Source of the DNA: Maledivibacter halophilus
GTDB lineage: Bacteria > Bacillota > Clostridia > Peptostreptococcales > Caminicellaceae
Length of the DNA: 64,000 bases
Reading direction: 5' to 3'
NCBI RefSeq assembly: GCF_900167445.1
Contig: NZ_FUZT01000011.1
Location: forward strand, 62,001-126,000
The notes beneath the pieces are model-generated. The model worked only from the letters and a program-made list of their open reading frames with translations. It ran no database searches and was not told the origin of the DNA. This document shows positions 8,582 to 17,635 of the stretch, piece by piece. How positions within the stretch are numbered: position 1 is the stretch's first letter; the number at the start of each line of letters is the position of its first letter. Both the position numbers and the translations under genes were made by a program.

Positions 8582-8611
8582 AAATTTCTTTATGTATAAA
8601 GATAATAAATT

Positions 8612-9634
8612 TTAAAGGGGTAAAATTGTACCAATATCATTTTCCAAGGCTATGTCAAAAATTTCTCTCCCTACTACAACATCACATACAGACATACCTA
8701 TATTGCTGCAAACAATTAACTGATCCTTTGCTGTTCTTCCCTGCTGTAGACCTGCTATTACTTCTCCAGTTTCACAATCTATATTAGGTAGTCCATCGGG
8801 AAAGTATCCCATATTATTAAACAATTCATGTTCTTCAATACTATCAACTATGTATTTATCTGCTCTTTTTGATATATCAGGATCCCAAAATGTATTCAAA
8901 TCGCAAGGTAAAATAGTTTGTCCTTTGGATATCCACTCATCTTTAACTACCGATAATGTATCTTTTATAATTATTGTTGCTGAACTCATAACTTCACACT
9001 TTTCTGCTAATTCTCTAGGGGATTTTCCCTTTATAATTTCAACATCTATCTCCGGTTGAACTATTTTTATCAAATTATCCATCGCATCCTCTACAATATC
9101 ATAAATATATATTTTCTTTAGCTTCTGCAAAGTTTTAACTATAAATCTAACATGCTCTATTCCCTGAACTCCACAGCCAAACATGCCGAAGGTTTCTGCA
9201 TCTGAATGAAGGGCAGCAGCAGCTAAAACTGTCACTGCAGGAGTTCTCATGGCAGTGAGCCAGGTACTATCCATAATAGCAATAGGACATCCTGAAAGAA
9301 TATCATTAAGTACTAAAAGACCTGTTGTTTGAGGAAGATTAAATTTTTTAGGGTTATTCGGATAACATTCTATCCATTTTACTCCTACTGCTTTTTTTGA
9401 TGGAAGATAAGCAGGCATTGCATGGTAAAAAACCTCTTCTAAAGGATGAACACCTATTTTAGCAGGCATCTCATATTCCTTTTTACCATGGGCTATAAGT
9501 ACCTCCTCTATTAATTTCAGAATCCTCTGCCTAGTAATTCCAATATTTTCACATTGTGGTTTGGTTAAATATAATAATTCCTTTCCAATACTAAGCTTTT
9601 CCGATATAACTTCTCTGTCCTTGATAAAATTCAT
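8612..9634 (-). CDS. Ornithine cyclodeaminase/mu-crystallin family oxidoreductase
   Basis: A 340-residue NAD(P)-binding enzyme of the OCD/mu-crystallin family. Seen: the substrate-arm region YHAMPAYLP and KWIECYPNNP, the TWLTAMRTPAVTVLAAAAL helix, and the Rossmann glycine loop FGMFGCGVQGIEHV. The family includes ornithine cyclodeaminase, alanine dehydrogenase, ketimine reductases and opine-type dehydrogenases; the substrate is not readable. Some database entries call close relatives tyramine oxidase subunit B, which I would not rely on. SD GGGGGGATA precedes ATG 9634. It diverges from an AraC regulator and then a Gate-domain membrane protein, suggesting a small amino-acid-derivative module. 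Confidence 0.82.
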   Translation of the reverse strand: MNFIKDREVISEKLSIGKELLYLTKPQCENIGITRQRILKLIEEVLIAHGKKEYEMPAKIGVHPLEEVFYHAMPAYLPSKKAVGVKWIECYPNNPKKFNLPQTTGLLVLNDILSGCPIAIMDSTWLTAMRTPAVTVLAAAALHSDAETFGMFGCGVQGIEHVRFIVKTLQKLKKIYIYDIVEDAMDNLIKIVQPEIDVEIIKGKSPRELAEKCEVMSSATIIIKDTLSVVKDEWISKGQTILPCDLNTFWDPDISKRADKYIVDSIEEHELFNNMGYFPDGLPNIDCETGEVIAGLQQGRTAKDQLIVCSNIGMSVCDVVVGREIFDIALENDIGTILPL

Positions 9635-9806
9635 ACTATATCCCCCCGTTTTGAAATCATGCTAAAAAGCAATTGTATAATGGCTTTTAGTATATTATAC
9701 CTTAAATATCATAATATAGAAATTAATAAAATTCTAAAAATTCAAACTAGAGTTCTTTTGTAATAATCTATAGCCTTTTTAAGGAAAGAGAATGATTTCA
9801 GATAAA

Positions 9807-9835
9807 TTGTATGAATTTAATCAATTGTATATAAT
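9807..9835 (+). promoter_or_regulatory. Candidate sigma-A promoter for the AraC gene
   Basis: TTGTAT (9807-9812) and TATAAT (9830-9835) with a 17-base spacer, about 135 bases before the AraC start. The rest of the divergent gap (9635-9970) is AT-rich; a short CTAAAAAGC/GCTTTTAG dyad lies near the OCD-like start, and I see nothing else there. Confidence 0.55.
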
Positions 9836-9970
9836 AGTAATATAAATACTAAATCAATAATAAACATCTTTAAGATTTGATAAATTTGAAATAAAAATGT
9901 AGAAACCTTCATTATTTCCTTTAAAATTTATTTTAAATCTTGGTCTTGTTTATCTATAATAGGTGATCTA

Positions 9971-10678
9971 ATGAATAAAATAAATATTAATATTGTAGAA
10001 ATTTCAAAAAAAATAAATAGTCATAATCATCCCTATGCTCAAATAGTCATCCCTCTGGAATCATACGTTTATATACAAACAAATGATGAGGATTTTAGAA
10101 TTGACAATAAGTCTCTAGGATTTATAGCACCTAATTGTTATCATAGGTATAGAAGTAAATCCGGAAAAAAATCATTAGTTATTAACATACCCAACAATAT
10201 GATAAAAAAAGCTGATATGGATAAATTAAAATCTAGTAGTAAAATTTTAATTGATGAAAGAATATCTTTGCTAATTAAAATTATAAGCCAAGAAATTGAG
10301 GAAAATCCAGATTCAGAGTCAGTAAAATATCTATTCTTTTATTTGTACGATAAAATTATTGAAAGAAAAAAATCAAAGTCAATTGAATATATAAATAAAT
10401 ATTATAATCAAGATATCAACATAACTCAACTAGCAAATATCGAACATTACAACGTCAACTATTACTCAGAATGGTTTAAAAAGCAAACTGGAATGCGTCC
10501 AAGGGATTATATTCAAAAGCTGAGGATTGAAAAAGCAAAAGAACTTTTAATAACTACAAATTACAGTATCACGGAAATATCAAATCAAGTAGGATATGAT
10601 CATAGCTCTTCTTTTTGCAGAGTTTTCAAACTACTAGAAACCATGAGCCCTACTGATTATAGAAATCTAAACCATTAA
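9971..10678 (+). CDS. AraC family transcriptional regulator
   Basis: A 235-residue regulator. The N-terminal half has a cupin-like sensor (HNHPYAQIVIPLESYVYIQ, a His-rich strand). The C-terminal part has the two AraC helix-turn-helix motifs: DINITQLANIEHYNVNYYSEWFKKQTG and, ending near the C-terminus, SITEISNQVGYDHSSSFCRVFK. SD-like AGGTGATCTA precedes the ATG. It is divergent from the OCD-like gene and about 118 bases upstream of the Gate-domain protein on the same strand, so it probably controls one or both. Effector unknown. Confidence 0.85.
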   Translation: MNKININIVEISKKINSHNHPYAQIVIPLESYVYIQTNDEDFRIDNKSLGFIAPNCYHRYRSKSGKKSLVINIPNNMIKKADMDKLKSSSKILIDERISLLIKIISQEIEENPDSESVKYLFFYLYDKIIERKKSKSIEYINKYYNQDINITQLANIEHYNVNYYSEWFKKQTGMRPRDYIQKLRIEKAKELLITTNYSITEISNQVGYDHSSSFCRVFKLLETMSPTDYRNLNH

Positions 10679-10796
10679 TATTCAGAATATTTATTCTGCG
10701 ATTCAGCTAATGACTTCCTTAATTACTGTATAGAGAAATTAGCCTCCTTATTATATAATTATTTATATTTATTATTATATGTTTGGAGGTGCTTTT

Positions 10797-12035
10797 ATGA
10801 AAAAAAATGGAATAGCTTTCCATAGTTCAAATATAGAGACTTCTGCTAAAAACTTTACTCCAAATAGGACAATAGAACATGATTCTACACCTAGAAAAAC
10901 TAATGTATTAAAATCTAACAAACTAAGAGAAATACTATATACAATAATATTTCTATCCATGGTAGGTCTCTTCATAGGTTACTTAGGTATTAATATGGGT
11001 ATATCTAATGTTTTTTCATCACTTATGCAAACAGCATATGCGCTTTTAATGGAAACAGCTTTTTATATATTGGCAATCTCTGTAGTCATGGGAGCCATAG
11101 GAAGTCTTGCTTCAGAATTTGGTGTTGTTAAATTATTTAACAGGATTTTTTCACCACTAATGAAACCTCTATATAATCTTCCAGGAGCATCTTTTTTAGG
11201 AATTATTACAACTTACTTATCAGATAATCCAGCAATCATTACCCTTGCCAATGATGAAGCATATCTCCAATATTTTAATGAAGACGAAGTACCCTGTCTT
11301 TGTAACCTTGGTACATCCTTTGGTATGGGACTAATACTTACTACTTTTATGATGGGATTTGGCTTTATTAAAGAAGCATTGATAGGAAACTTAGGTGCAA
11401 TAATTGGCAGTATTTTTAGTGTTAGGATAATGTCCTATAAAATTCGATATAAATCTCCTTTGTCAAGACGGAAAAAACAAAGTTCTAAAAAAATTATTGA
11501 TTTGCCTAAAAACAATTCTAACGACTCATTTTTTATAAGATTTATGACTGCAATGCTTGAAGGCGGTAAAAGTGGAGTAGAAATGGGTGTGGCAATTATT
11601 CCTGGAGTGTTATTTGTATGTACTATAGTTATGACTTTAACTTTTGGCCCTAAAGAGCCAAGTATAGGATATCAAGGAGTTGCCTTTGAAGGTGTGGCAT
11701 TATTACCTAAGCTTGGAGATTTTATAGCCCCAATTATTAAACCTTTATTTGGATTCTCTAGTCCAGAAGCTATAGCCTTCCCAATTACATCTCTCGGAGC
11801 TGTTGGAGCTGCAATTAGTCTAGTACCTAAATTCTTGGATTTAGGACTAATATCAGGGAATGATATCGCGGTATTCACAGCTATGGGAATGTGCTGGAGT
11901 GGTTATTTGAGCACACATGTGGCAATGATGGATGCACTTAAGCATAGAGAGCTCATATCAACAGCTTTAACAAGTCATACCATTGGTGGTTTAATTGGCG
12001 GAATATCTGCACATTTTATATACTTACTATTCTAA
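10797..12035 (+). CDS. Nucleoside-recognition (Gate) domain membrane protein
   Basis: A 412-residue polytopic membrane protein. Two Gate-type regions are visible: an N-terminal one with LMETAFYILAISVVMGAIGSL and LPGASFLGIITTYLSDNPAI, and a C-terminal one with FGFSSPEAIAFPITSLGAVG and GYLSTHVAMMDALKHRELIS. It resembles the membrane proteins annotated as CD0519/CD1768 family in Clostridioides. ATG 10797 is chosen because GGAGG lies 7 bases ahead; the ORF could open at 10779 but that ATG precedes the SD. Gate proteins are thought to move nucleosides or small solutes. With the neighbouring OCD-like enzyme, an amino-acid-derived substrate is plausible (inference). Confidence 0.78.
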   Translation: MKKNGIAFHSSNIETSAKNFTPNRTIEHDSTPRKTNVLKSNKLREILYTIIFLSMVGLFIGYLGINMGISNVFSSLMQTAYALLMETAFYILAISVVMGAIGSLASEFGVVKLFNRIFSPLMKPLYNLPGASFLGIITTYLSDNPAIITLANDEAYLQYFNEDEVPCLCNLGTSFGMGLILTTFMMGFGFIKEALIGNLGAIIGSIFSVRIMSYKIRYKSPLSRRKKQSSKKIIDLPKNNSNDSFFIRFMTAMLEGGKSGVEMGVAIIPGVLFVCTIVMTLTFGPKEPSIGYQGVAFEGVALLPKLGDFIAPIIKPLFGFSSPEAIAFPITSLGAVGAAISLVPKFLDLGLISGNDIAVFTAMGMCWSGYLSTHVAMMDALKHRELISTALTSHTIGGLIGGISAHFIYLLF

Positions 12036-12103
12036 TGTGAATAGAATTAAATTAACTTGTCATGCTATTATAATCAAATAATTTGTTTTAAATACAATTT
12101 AGA

Positions 12104-12150
12104 GAGTTTTAATATTTCATATGAGTGGTTTTAAGGAAATATTAAAACTC
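12104..12150. terminator. 15-bp inverted repeat between convergent genes
   Basis: Perfect arms GAGTTTTAATATTTC and GAAATATTAAAACTC around a 17-base loop. It lies between the Gate-domain gene and the end of the reductase gene. The T-tract is poor on both strands, so termination is inferred from position. Confidence 0.5.
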
Positions 12151-12213
12151 CCTATATGGGAAATCTATGTCTATAATCTATTCTAAGTTTCAATTTTGTT
12201 GATTTATACTTTT

Positions 12214-13362
12214 TTAAATCATTTCCAAAAAAGCACTTATTCTTGTTGAAAGCTGTCCTATATCATTTTGTGAATAGTCGGTTTCTATATTCATATAAGG
12301 AATATTCTTCTCTTTCTTTATAAACTCCTTAACTAAAAAAGTCTCAACATTATATGTATGACATGCCTGGAGTATTACATCTACTACCCCATCAACTTTA
12401 TATTCATCTATAAGACTTGATAAAAGCTTTAATCTACTGTCATTAGGACTCATACATGAACATGGTATATTTAAATACTTCTCAGCAATTGCATCTATAG
12501 GATTCTTATTTTCATCTACTAATTCCTCCTTTTCCTTAACACCGCTACAATTTTCAAAGCAAACTACTACTCCATCATTTTCCTCAATTATTTTAATAAT
12601 TTTTTCAACAGCTCCACCCATAGGACATCCTGTTATTAGAATTCTTGGCCTATGCTTTTCTACTCTTCTTTCACCATTTTCATAGGATTTTCTTATCTTA
12701 TCAGTTATATTTCTAATTTTTTTAATTGCCTTTGGCTTATCAAAGCTAGTTTTAATAGTATTTAATAAAAGCTGTATTTCTTCACCATAGATTGGCGGCG
12801 GATCTAATTTAGCCAAACTATAAAATTCCTTTAATGCTTTTCTTTCCTTATTTTTTAATTTGATTTCACTAAGAATCTTTTCTTCAGTTATTTTTACATT
12901 AAATTCTTTTTCTAATCTTTTCTTTAGATATATTATTTCGCTTTTCCACATATCTAAATCTTCATTTCTATAGGAAGATTGGGGAAGCTGCATAACATGC
13001 ATTGGTTTCATTCTCTTTAAAAGTTCATACATTTTTTTCTTTCCATCACATGTGGTTTCTGCCACAATCAAATCAGAAAAATAGAAATATGGGCATTTGT
13101 CGGTCATTGCATATCCATAACTGGATTTTATAAGGGGACAAAGATTTCTTGGAAGATGTTTTTCTGCATCAGAAATAGTTTCATCATTTTTACTACACAG
13201 GGAGGCTGGTATAGCTCCAGCCGCCGATATTACTTCATAAGGAGTAAATACACAATAAGTCCCTACAACTTTTTTCCCCTCCTCCTTAGCCCTTTTTATT
13301 TCCATTACACCTTTTCTTTTATTTTCCATAAGCTCCTGAAATATACCATCAATTTCATTCAT
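12214..13362 (-). CDS. Double-cubane-cluster reductase (DCCP/YjiM type)
   Basis: A 382-residue member of the 2-hydroxyacyl-CoA dehydratase D-subunit superfamily, very similar to E. coli YjiM along its length: [13 protein letters not shown] (Cys37), [14 protein letters not shown] (Cys75), TDKCPYF (Cys90), [12 protein letters not shown] (Cys105), [26 protein letters not shown] and [14 protein letters not shown] from Carboxydothermus carries an [8Fe-9S] double cubane and reduces small molecules such as acetylene when driven by an ATPase activator. No activator (YjiL/HgdC-like) gene is here. The start abuts the stop of the ABC ATPase (TAAATG), so it is the last gene of the transporter operon. Substrate unknown; the imported compound is a candidate. 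Confidence 0.85.
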   Translation of the reverse strand: MNEIDGIFQELMENKRKGVMEIKRAKEEGKKVVGTYCVFTPYEVISAAGAIPASLCSKNDETISDAEKHLPRNLCPLIKSSYGYAMTDKCPYFYFSDLIVAETTCDGKKKMYELLKRMKPMHVMQLPQSSYRNEDLDMWKSEIIYLKKRLEKEFNVKITEEKILSEIKLKNKERKALKEFYSLAKLDPPPIYGEEIQLLLNTIKTSFDKPKAIKKIRNITDKIRKSYENGERRVEKHRPRILITGCPMGGAVEKIIKIIEENDGVVVCFENCSGVKEKEELVDENKNPIDAIAEKYLNIPCSCMSPNDSRLKLLSSLIDEYKVDGVVDVILQACHTYNVETFLVKEFIKKEKNIPYMNIETDYSQNDIGQLSTRISAFLEMI

Positions 13363-14151
13363 TTATATCACCCTTCCTTTCCCTATTTCCTTACCTTCAC
13401 TAACTTCATTCATTAAATCCATTATAACTTTAAAATAGCTCCCAAATTCTTCATTCCAACGATTTCTAGGATAATCTAAGTCTATATTATCATCAGCAAT
13501 TATCTCCCCTGGTCTAGGACTCATAATAATAACCCTCGTTCCCAGAAAAACAGCTTCTTCTACACTATGGGTTACAAAAACTATAGTCCTTTTTTCCTTT
13601 AACCAAAATTCAATCAAATCTTTTTGCATTTGAAATCTTGTATAAGCATCTAATGCTCCAAAGGGTTCATCCATATAAAGTATTTTAGGATATGTTGCTA
13701 TAGCTCTTGCTATTGCAGCTCTTTGCTTCATGCCTCCAGATAGCTCGTAGGGAAAACTTCTTGTAAAATCTTTAAGGCCAAATTTTATTAAAATATCTTC
13801 AGCTATTTTATACCTCTCTATTTTAGAATATTTTCTGAGTTCCAATCCAAATGCCACATTATCAATTATATTCCTCCAGGGCATTAAGGAATATTCTTGA
13901 AACACAAAACCAGATTCTAAAATAGGCCTGGTAATGGCTTTTCCCATTACATTTATTGATCCTGTTGTCGGCTTTATAAGTCCTGCCATTAATCTAAGTA
14001 GTGTCGATTTCCCCGAGCCACTTGGACCCAATATGCAAATAAATTCTTGGTCTTTTATATTCAAATTTATATTTCTTAAAGCGTTAACTTCTTGTTTTTT
14101 CTCAGTTATAAATCTTTTGTTGAGTCCTTTTATTTCTATAATATTTTCCAT
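13363..14151 (-). CDS. ABC transporter ATP-binding protein, NitT/TauT type
   Basis: 262-residue ATPase. Walker A LGPSGSGKSTLLRLMAG, Q-loop FVFQEYSLMPW, signature LSGGMKQRAAIARA, Walker B ILYMDEPFGALDA and the switch His in VFVTHSVEEA are all present. These match the SsuB/TauB/NrtD group that energises import of sulfonates, nitrate, pyrimidine precursors and related small molecules. ATG 14151 is preferred (AGGTGA six bases upstream) over a GTG nine bases earlier. It is between the permease gene upstream and the DCCP-type reductase downstream. Confidence 0.9.
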   Translation of the reverse strand: MENIIEIKGLNKRFITEKKQEVNALRNINLNIKDQEFICILGPSGSGKSTLLRLMAGLIKPTTGSINVMGKAITRPILESGFVFQEYSLMPWRNIIDNVAFGLELRKYSKIERYKIAEDILIKFGLKDFTRSFPYELSGGMKQRAAIARAIATYPKILYMDEPFGALDAYTRFQMQKDLIEFWLKEKRTIVFVTHSVEEAVFLGTRVIIMSPRPGEIIADDNIDLDYPRNRWNEEFGSYFKVIMDLMNEVSEGKEIGKGRVI

Positions 14152-14160
14152 AATATTCAC

Positions 14161-14994
14161 CTACTTTTCCATGCTCTGCCATTTAAAAAATTTTATTTCT
14201 ATTTTTTGAAATACATAATCAAATAGTCCACCTACAAAGCTTATTGAAATCATACCTGCTATAACTATATCAGTTCTTGCCACCGTATAGGCATGAGTTA
14301 TTAAATATCCTATACCTGCTAAACTTCCCGGAAGCATTTCAGCAGAAACCAAACACATCCAAGCAACTCCAAGCCCTACCCTAAGGCCTGTAATAACCGA
14401 TGGCAAAGAGGCTGGCAAAAGAACCTTTATAAATATGTCTTTTTTATTGGCTCCCATAGTAAGTGCAGAATCTATTAAGGTTTCCCTCACACTTTTAACA
14501 CCATAGATACTATTAGTTAAAATAGGGAAAAACGCACCTATAAATATTATAAATAACATAGAAGCCTTTATATTGCTAAAAAGAGTATAAAAACTTCCTT
14601 GTTCTATTTTTAAGATTGAAGCTAAACTTGTAACACCAAACCAAGCCAGTACTAAAGGAACCCATGCTAAGGGAGCAATTGGTCTAAATAAATTTAGAAA
14701 TGGCATAAGAAATTCTTCAATCCTTTTTGAATAGCCTATAAACATTCCTAAAGGTATTGCTAAAAACATTGCAGCTGTATAGCCTATTCCAACCCTTAAA
14801 ATGCTTATAAGTGTGTTTCTAATTAATGAGCCTAAACTTAAAAGACTCATATTAGGTTTAATTAAAATTTCAAATACCCTATCAACTCTTGGAAGAATTA
14901 TAGGATTATTTATTTCAATTGAATAAAACTGCCAAAACACTAAAAAAAACATAGGAAGAATTATTGGAGAAATATATCTTATAACTTTATTCAA
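14161..14994 (-). CDS. ABC transporter permease, NitT/TauT type
   Basis: About 277 residues, six predicted membrane spans, with the EAA-like loop ESALTMGANKKDIFIKVLLPA region (here SALTMGANKKDIFIKVLLP). It resembles SsuC/TauC permeases. The start is most likely TTG 14994, since GGAGGT lies eight bases ahead; upstream in-frame ATGs (15009, 15030) lack a good site and would place the GGAGGT inside the gene. It would form a homodimer with the ATPase encoded next. A 10-bp perfect hairpin sits between it and the binding-protein gene. Confidence 0.87.
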   Translation of the reverse strand: MNKVIRYISPIILPMFFLVFWQFYSIEINNPIILPRVDRVFEILIKPNMSLLSLGSLIRNTLISILRVGIGYTAAMFLAIPLGMFIGYSKRIEEFLMPFLNLFRPIAPLAWVPLVLAWFGVTSLASILKIEQGSFYTLFSNIKASMLFIIFIGAFFPILTNSIYGVKSVRETLIDSALTMGANKKDIFIKVLLPASLPSVITGLRVGLGVAWMCLVSAEMLPGSLAGIGYLITHAYTVARTDIVIAGMISISFVGGLFDYVFQKIEIKFFKWQSMEK

Positions 14995-15030
14995 TTTACT
15001 TACCTCCATACTTATATTCTCAAATACCAA

Positions 15031-15054
15031 TAGCAGGGTAGTTATACCCTGCTA
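15031..15054 (-). other. Intercistronic hairpin after the binding-protein gene
   Basis: Perfect 10-bp stem TAGCAGGGTA/TACCCTGCTA with a 4-base loop and no U-tract. Such hairpins typically protect the upstream mRNA from 3' exonucleases, raising binding protein over permease (inference). Confidence 0.6.
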
Positions 15055-15073
15055 ATAATTACAATCCTTTCTT

Positions 15074-16213
15074 TTATTTCCCTAAAGCCTTGTTAACAAA
15101 GCTAAAATCATATATTTCTTCTTTTATACTTTCATAATCCCTATCTACAAAATCATCACTTAATTTATTAGCTTTTTTCAAGGCTTCAAAAATCAATCCA
15201 ACATTTTCCACCCATATTTTTGAAGGATCAGTTGTATATTTAATTGTGGCCATTTTAGCTGCTTCTTCAGATACACCAGTAAAATCAGATGTAATTTTTG
15301 CAGCTTCATCCTTATGTTTTTCCGAATAATCTGCTGCTGAAGTTAGTAGTTTAGAAAATGCTTCAACTACCTCTGGATTCTTTTCTATTACAGCTTCTGT
15401 GGCTGATGTCACACAACAGGGAAAATCATGCCATTTGCCCTCTGGAGGCAGATGTTTCATATCTAAAACTATTTTTCCAACACCTTCAGTTACTGATAGC
15501 TCTGGATAAGGTGAAGGTCCTACCCATGCATCTACTTGATTACTTGTTAATGCTGGTATGAGATTATTTGTTCCCTTTAAATCAACAAATAAAATGTCTG
15601 CATCCATATTATCTGGATCATATGTTCCAGTTAAATTTGAATCACTAAGAGCTGCCTCAAATAAAATAACTGGTGCACTAGTCGGTGAGTGATATCCTAC
15701 CTTAATAGGAGAATCGCTTTCCTGTGCAGCCTTTTTAAAATCATCCCAATCATTAATAGAAGATTCTTTACTTGTAACAAGTCCAATTCCTTCTGTATGT
15801 ACTGGATTTAAAATTTTAATTTTTGTTCCTTTATCAATTGCTGTTATACAAGCTGCACTTGAAGCAAGTCCCATATCAATATGCCCTTGACCCATCATTG
15901 TCATGGTTTCTGATCCACTTTTAGTTACTACTAATTCAATATTTGCTAATGTCTTATCATTTTCTATTAAAGCATATTTTTGACGCTCTGCAATTTCTTT
16001 AAGATAAACACCATTTTCCTTAAATTCCTCTCCCTTTTTTGCTGCAACCATTAAAGGTGTTTGATGATTTGTAAAAATATAACCTACTTTTAACGTAGGA
16101 ATTTCATTTTTACTATCACCATCGACAGCTTCCTTATCATTGCTGCATCCTATTAAAATAATAGAAAGAATAAGAAGTCCTAAAAATATAATTGTAAATT
16201 TTTTGCATCTCAA
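15074..16213 (-). CDS. NitT/TauT-type ABC substrate-binding lipoprotein
   Basis: About 379 residues. The N-terminus has a basic region, a hydrophobic core and the lipobox LIGC, so the mature protein is lipid-anchored outside the membrane. The rest resembles NMT1/THI5-like or SsuA-like binding proteins (LKVGYIFTNHQTPLMVAAKKG; MGQGHIDMGLASSAA). The start is probably TTG 16213, with AGGAG nine bases ahead; a TTG at 16219 is too close to that site. First gene of the operon binding protein, permease, ATPase, DCCP-type reductase. Ligand not deducible; the family binds sulfonates, pyrimidines, bicarbonate or aromatic acids. Confidence 0.85.
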   Translation of the reverse strand: MRCKKFTIIFLGLLILSIILIGCSNDKEAVDGDSKNEIPTLKVGYIFTNHQTPLMVAAKKGEEFKENGVYLKEIAERQKYALIENDKTLANIELVVTKSGSETMTMMGQGHIDMGLASSAACITAIDKGTKIKILNPVHTEGIGLVTSKESSINDWDDFKKAAQESDSPIKVGYHSPTSAPVILFEAALSDSNLTGTYDPDNMDADILFVDLKGTNNLIPALTSNQVDAWVGPSPYPELSVTEGVGKIVLDMKHLPPEGKWHDFPCCVTSATEAVIEKNPEVVEAFSKLLTSAADYSEKHKDEAAKITSDFTGVSEEAAKMATIKYTTDPSKIWVENVGLIFEALKKANKLSDDFVDRDYESIKEEIYDFSFVNKALGK

Positions 16214-16306
16214 TTCCAATCACTCCTAGTTAAAATATTGTCATTAACATTATAACTAGGAAAGAATACCATTGTCTAATTGAAATTATTAATAGTCTAT
16301 CACTAG

Positions 16307-16331
16307 TATATTTATAAATTTTATAAATATA
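16307..16331. promoter_or_regulatory. AT-rich dyad between divergent genes
   Basis: TATATTTATAA and its complement around a 3-base centre, midway between the ABC binding-protein gene (minus) and the PLP-enzyme gene (plus). It is a possible shared operator, but the composition is very AT-rich and chance is not excluded. Confidence 0.35.
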
Positions 16332-16421
16332 TTAGTTTAAAAAATAACAATAAAATTAGAACTATCTTTTTTTGTGTTTTCTATATAATAATATAAAATA
16401 TATAGAGAGGAGGTTATTATC

Positions 16422-17543
16422 ATGTCAATAAAGTATATATGCTGTAAATGCAATAAAAAGTATGATCCTAAAACACTGGTTTTTAGATGTGATTGTGGAG
16501 GGCTATTAGATATTGATGAATTTGATTTTTCATTTTCAAAAAAGGATATTTTAAGTAATGAATGGAGTTTATTTAGATATCTAAAAGCTCTTCCCTTTGA
16601 TAATAATTCTAATTCATGGAAAGACATTACTATGGGAGAAGGGCTAACCCCTATAGTGCCCCTTGATAAAGCCTATCCTAATATCCTTGTAAAGGTTGAT
16701 TACCTAATGCCTACTCTTTCCTTTAAAGACAGAGGTGCCGTCATTTTAATTTCTAAGGCTAAGGAAATGGGAATAAGAAAAGTCATTCAAGATAGCAGTG
16801 GAAATGCTGGAAATTCTATAGCAGCTTATGCAAGTAGAGCAGGAATAGACTGTGATATTTACGTTCCAGAGGGGACTTCCTCTAAGAAGATTAGGCAAAT
16901 TTCTTCCCATGGTGCAAAGGTCCATATAGTTAAAGGCACTAGAGAAGATACTGCAATAGAAGCCTTAAATGCAGTAGAAAATGGAGAAGGTTTTTATGCC
17001 AGCCATGTTTATAATCCTTTTTTCTATCAAGGTACAAAAACCTATGCATATGAAATCTATGAACAGTTAAATGGAAAAATACCCGAGTCAGTAGTAATAC
17101 CTGTGGGAAATGGTACTTTATTATTAGGCTGTTACTACGGATTTAAAGAATTATTTAATTTGAAACTAATAGAAAAAATACCAAAAATCATAGCAGTTCA
17201 AGCTGAAAGATGCTCTCCTATATATAACGCTTTTAAAGAAGGCAAGGATTTTGTTAGTGAGACTACTAACACCGGTACTTTAGCTGAAGGAATTGCCATT
17301 GCTAAACCAATGAGAGGAAAGCAAATATTAGAAGCTGTCAGAATTACAAAAGGTAAGATTATTACAGCTCCTGAAAGCAAAATTAATCAAACACGAGAAT
17401 ACTTAGCTAAAAAGGGCTTTTATGTAGAACCCACTACGGCAGCAACCTTTGCAGGATTTTTAGATTATTTTAATGAAAAAAATCATAATTTATCTGGCAA
17501 AGTAATTATTCCTTTATGTGGCGCTGGATTGAAGAAAGATTAG
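16422..17543 (+). CDS. Threonine-synthase-like PLP enzyme
   Basis: 373-residue fold-type II PLP enzyme with an N-terminal zinc-ribbon-like stretch (CCKCNKKYDPKTLVFRCDCG). The PLP lysine is in LSFKDRGAVIL and the phosphate-binding loop is SSGNAGNSIAAYA; the Gly-rich loop PVGNGTLLLG follows. It resembles threonine synthases and related threonine/diaminopropionate-type lyases. A strong SD (GAGGAGG) precedes ATG 16422. The gene stands alone, divergent from the NitT/TauT ABC and DCCP operon, with a terminator after it. No thrB or hom gene is nearby, so a role in degrading or making a substituted amino acid linked to the transporter is as likely as threonine synthesis. Confidence 0.8.
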   Translation: MSIKYICCKCNKKYDPKTLVFRCDCGGLLDIDEFDFSFSKKDILSNEWSLFRYLKALPFDNNSNSWKDITMGEGLTPIVPLDKAYPNILVKVDYLMPTLSFKDRGAVILISKAKEMGIRKVIQDSSGNAGNSIAAYASRAGIDCDIYVPEGTSSKKIRQISSHGAKVHIVKGTREDTAIEALNAVENGEGFYASHVYNPFFYQGTKTYAYEIYEQLNGKIPESVVIPVGNGTLLLGCYYGFKELFNLKLIEKIPKIIAVQAERCSPIYNAFKEGKDFVSETTNTGTLAEGIAIAKPMRGKQILEAVRITKGKIITAPESKINQTREYLAKKGFYVEPTTAATFAGFLDYFNEKNHNLSGKVIIPLCGAGLKKD

Positions 17544-17566
17544 GTCATAATGTATAAGAATTGAAA

Positions 17567-17592
17567 ACAAGGGGTCAGTTACCTCCCCTTGT
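17567..17592. terminator. Terminator between the PLP enzyme and bcp
   Basis: Stem ACAAGGGG/CCCCTTGT with a 10-base loop between convergent genes. The flanks are AT-rich but there is no perfect U-tract. Confidence 0.65.
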
Positions 17593-17635
17593 CTTATATA
17601 TATATAAATCAGTAAATTTTTTTGATCTTCTATTT

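Noticed and set aside
12214..13362. Annotation as 2-hydroxyglutaryl-CoA dehydratase subunit
   Set aside because: The sequence matches YjiM/DCCP throughout as a single subunit; there is no second subunit or activator gene alongside.
13156..13416. Open frame of 86 codons overlapping the DCCP and ABC ATPase genes on the other strand
   Set aside because: Phe/Tyr/Ser-rich shadow of two recognised genes, no family features.
16307..16331. AT-rich dyad as a firm operator
   Set aside because: Composition is almost entirely A/T, so a chance dyad is not excluded; kept only as a low-confidence feature.
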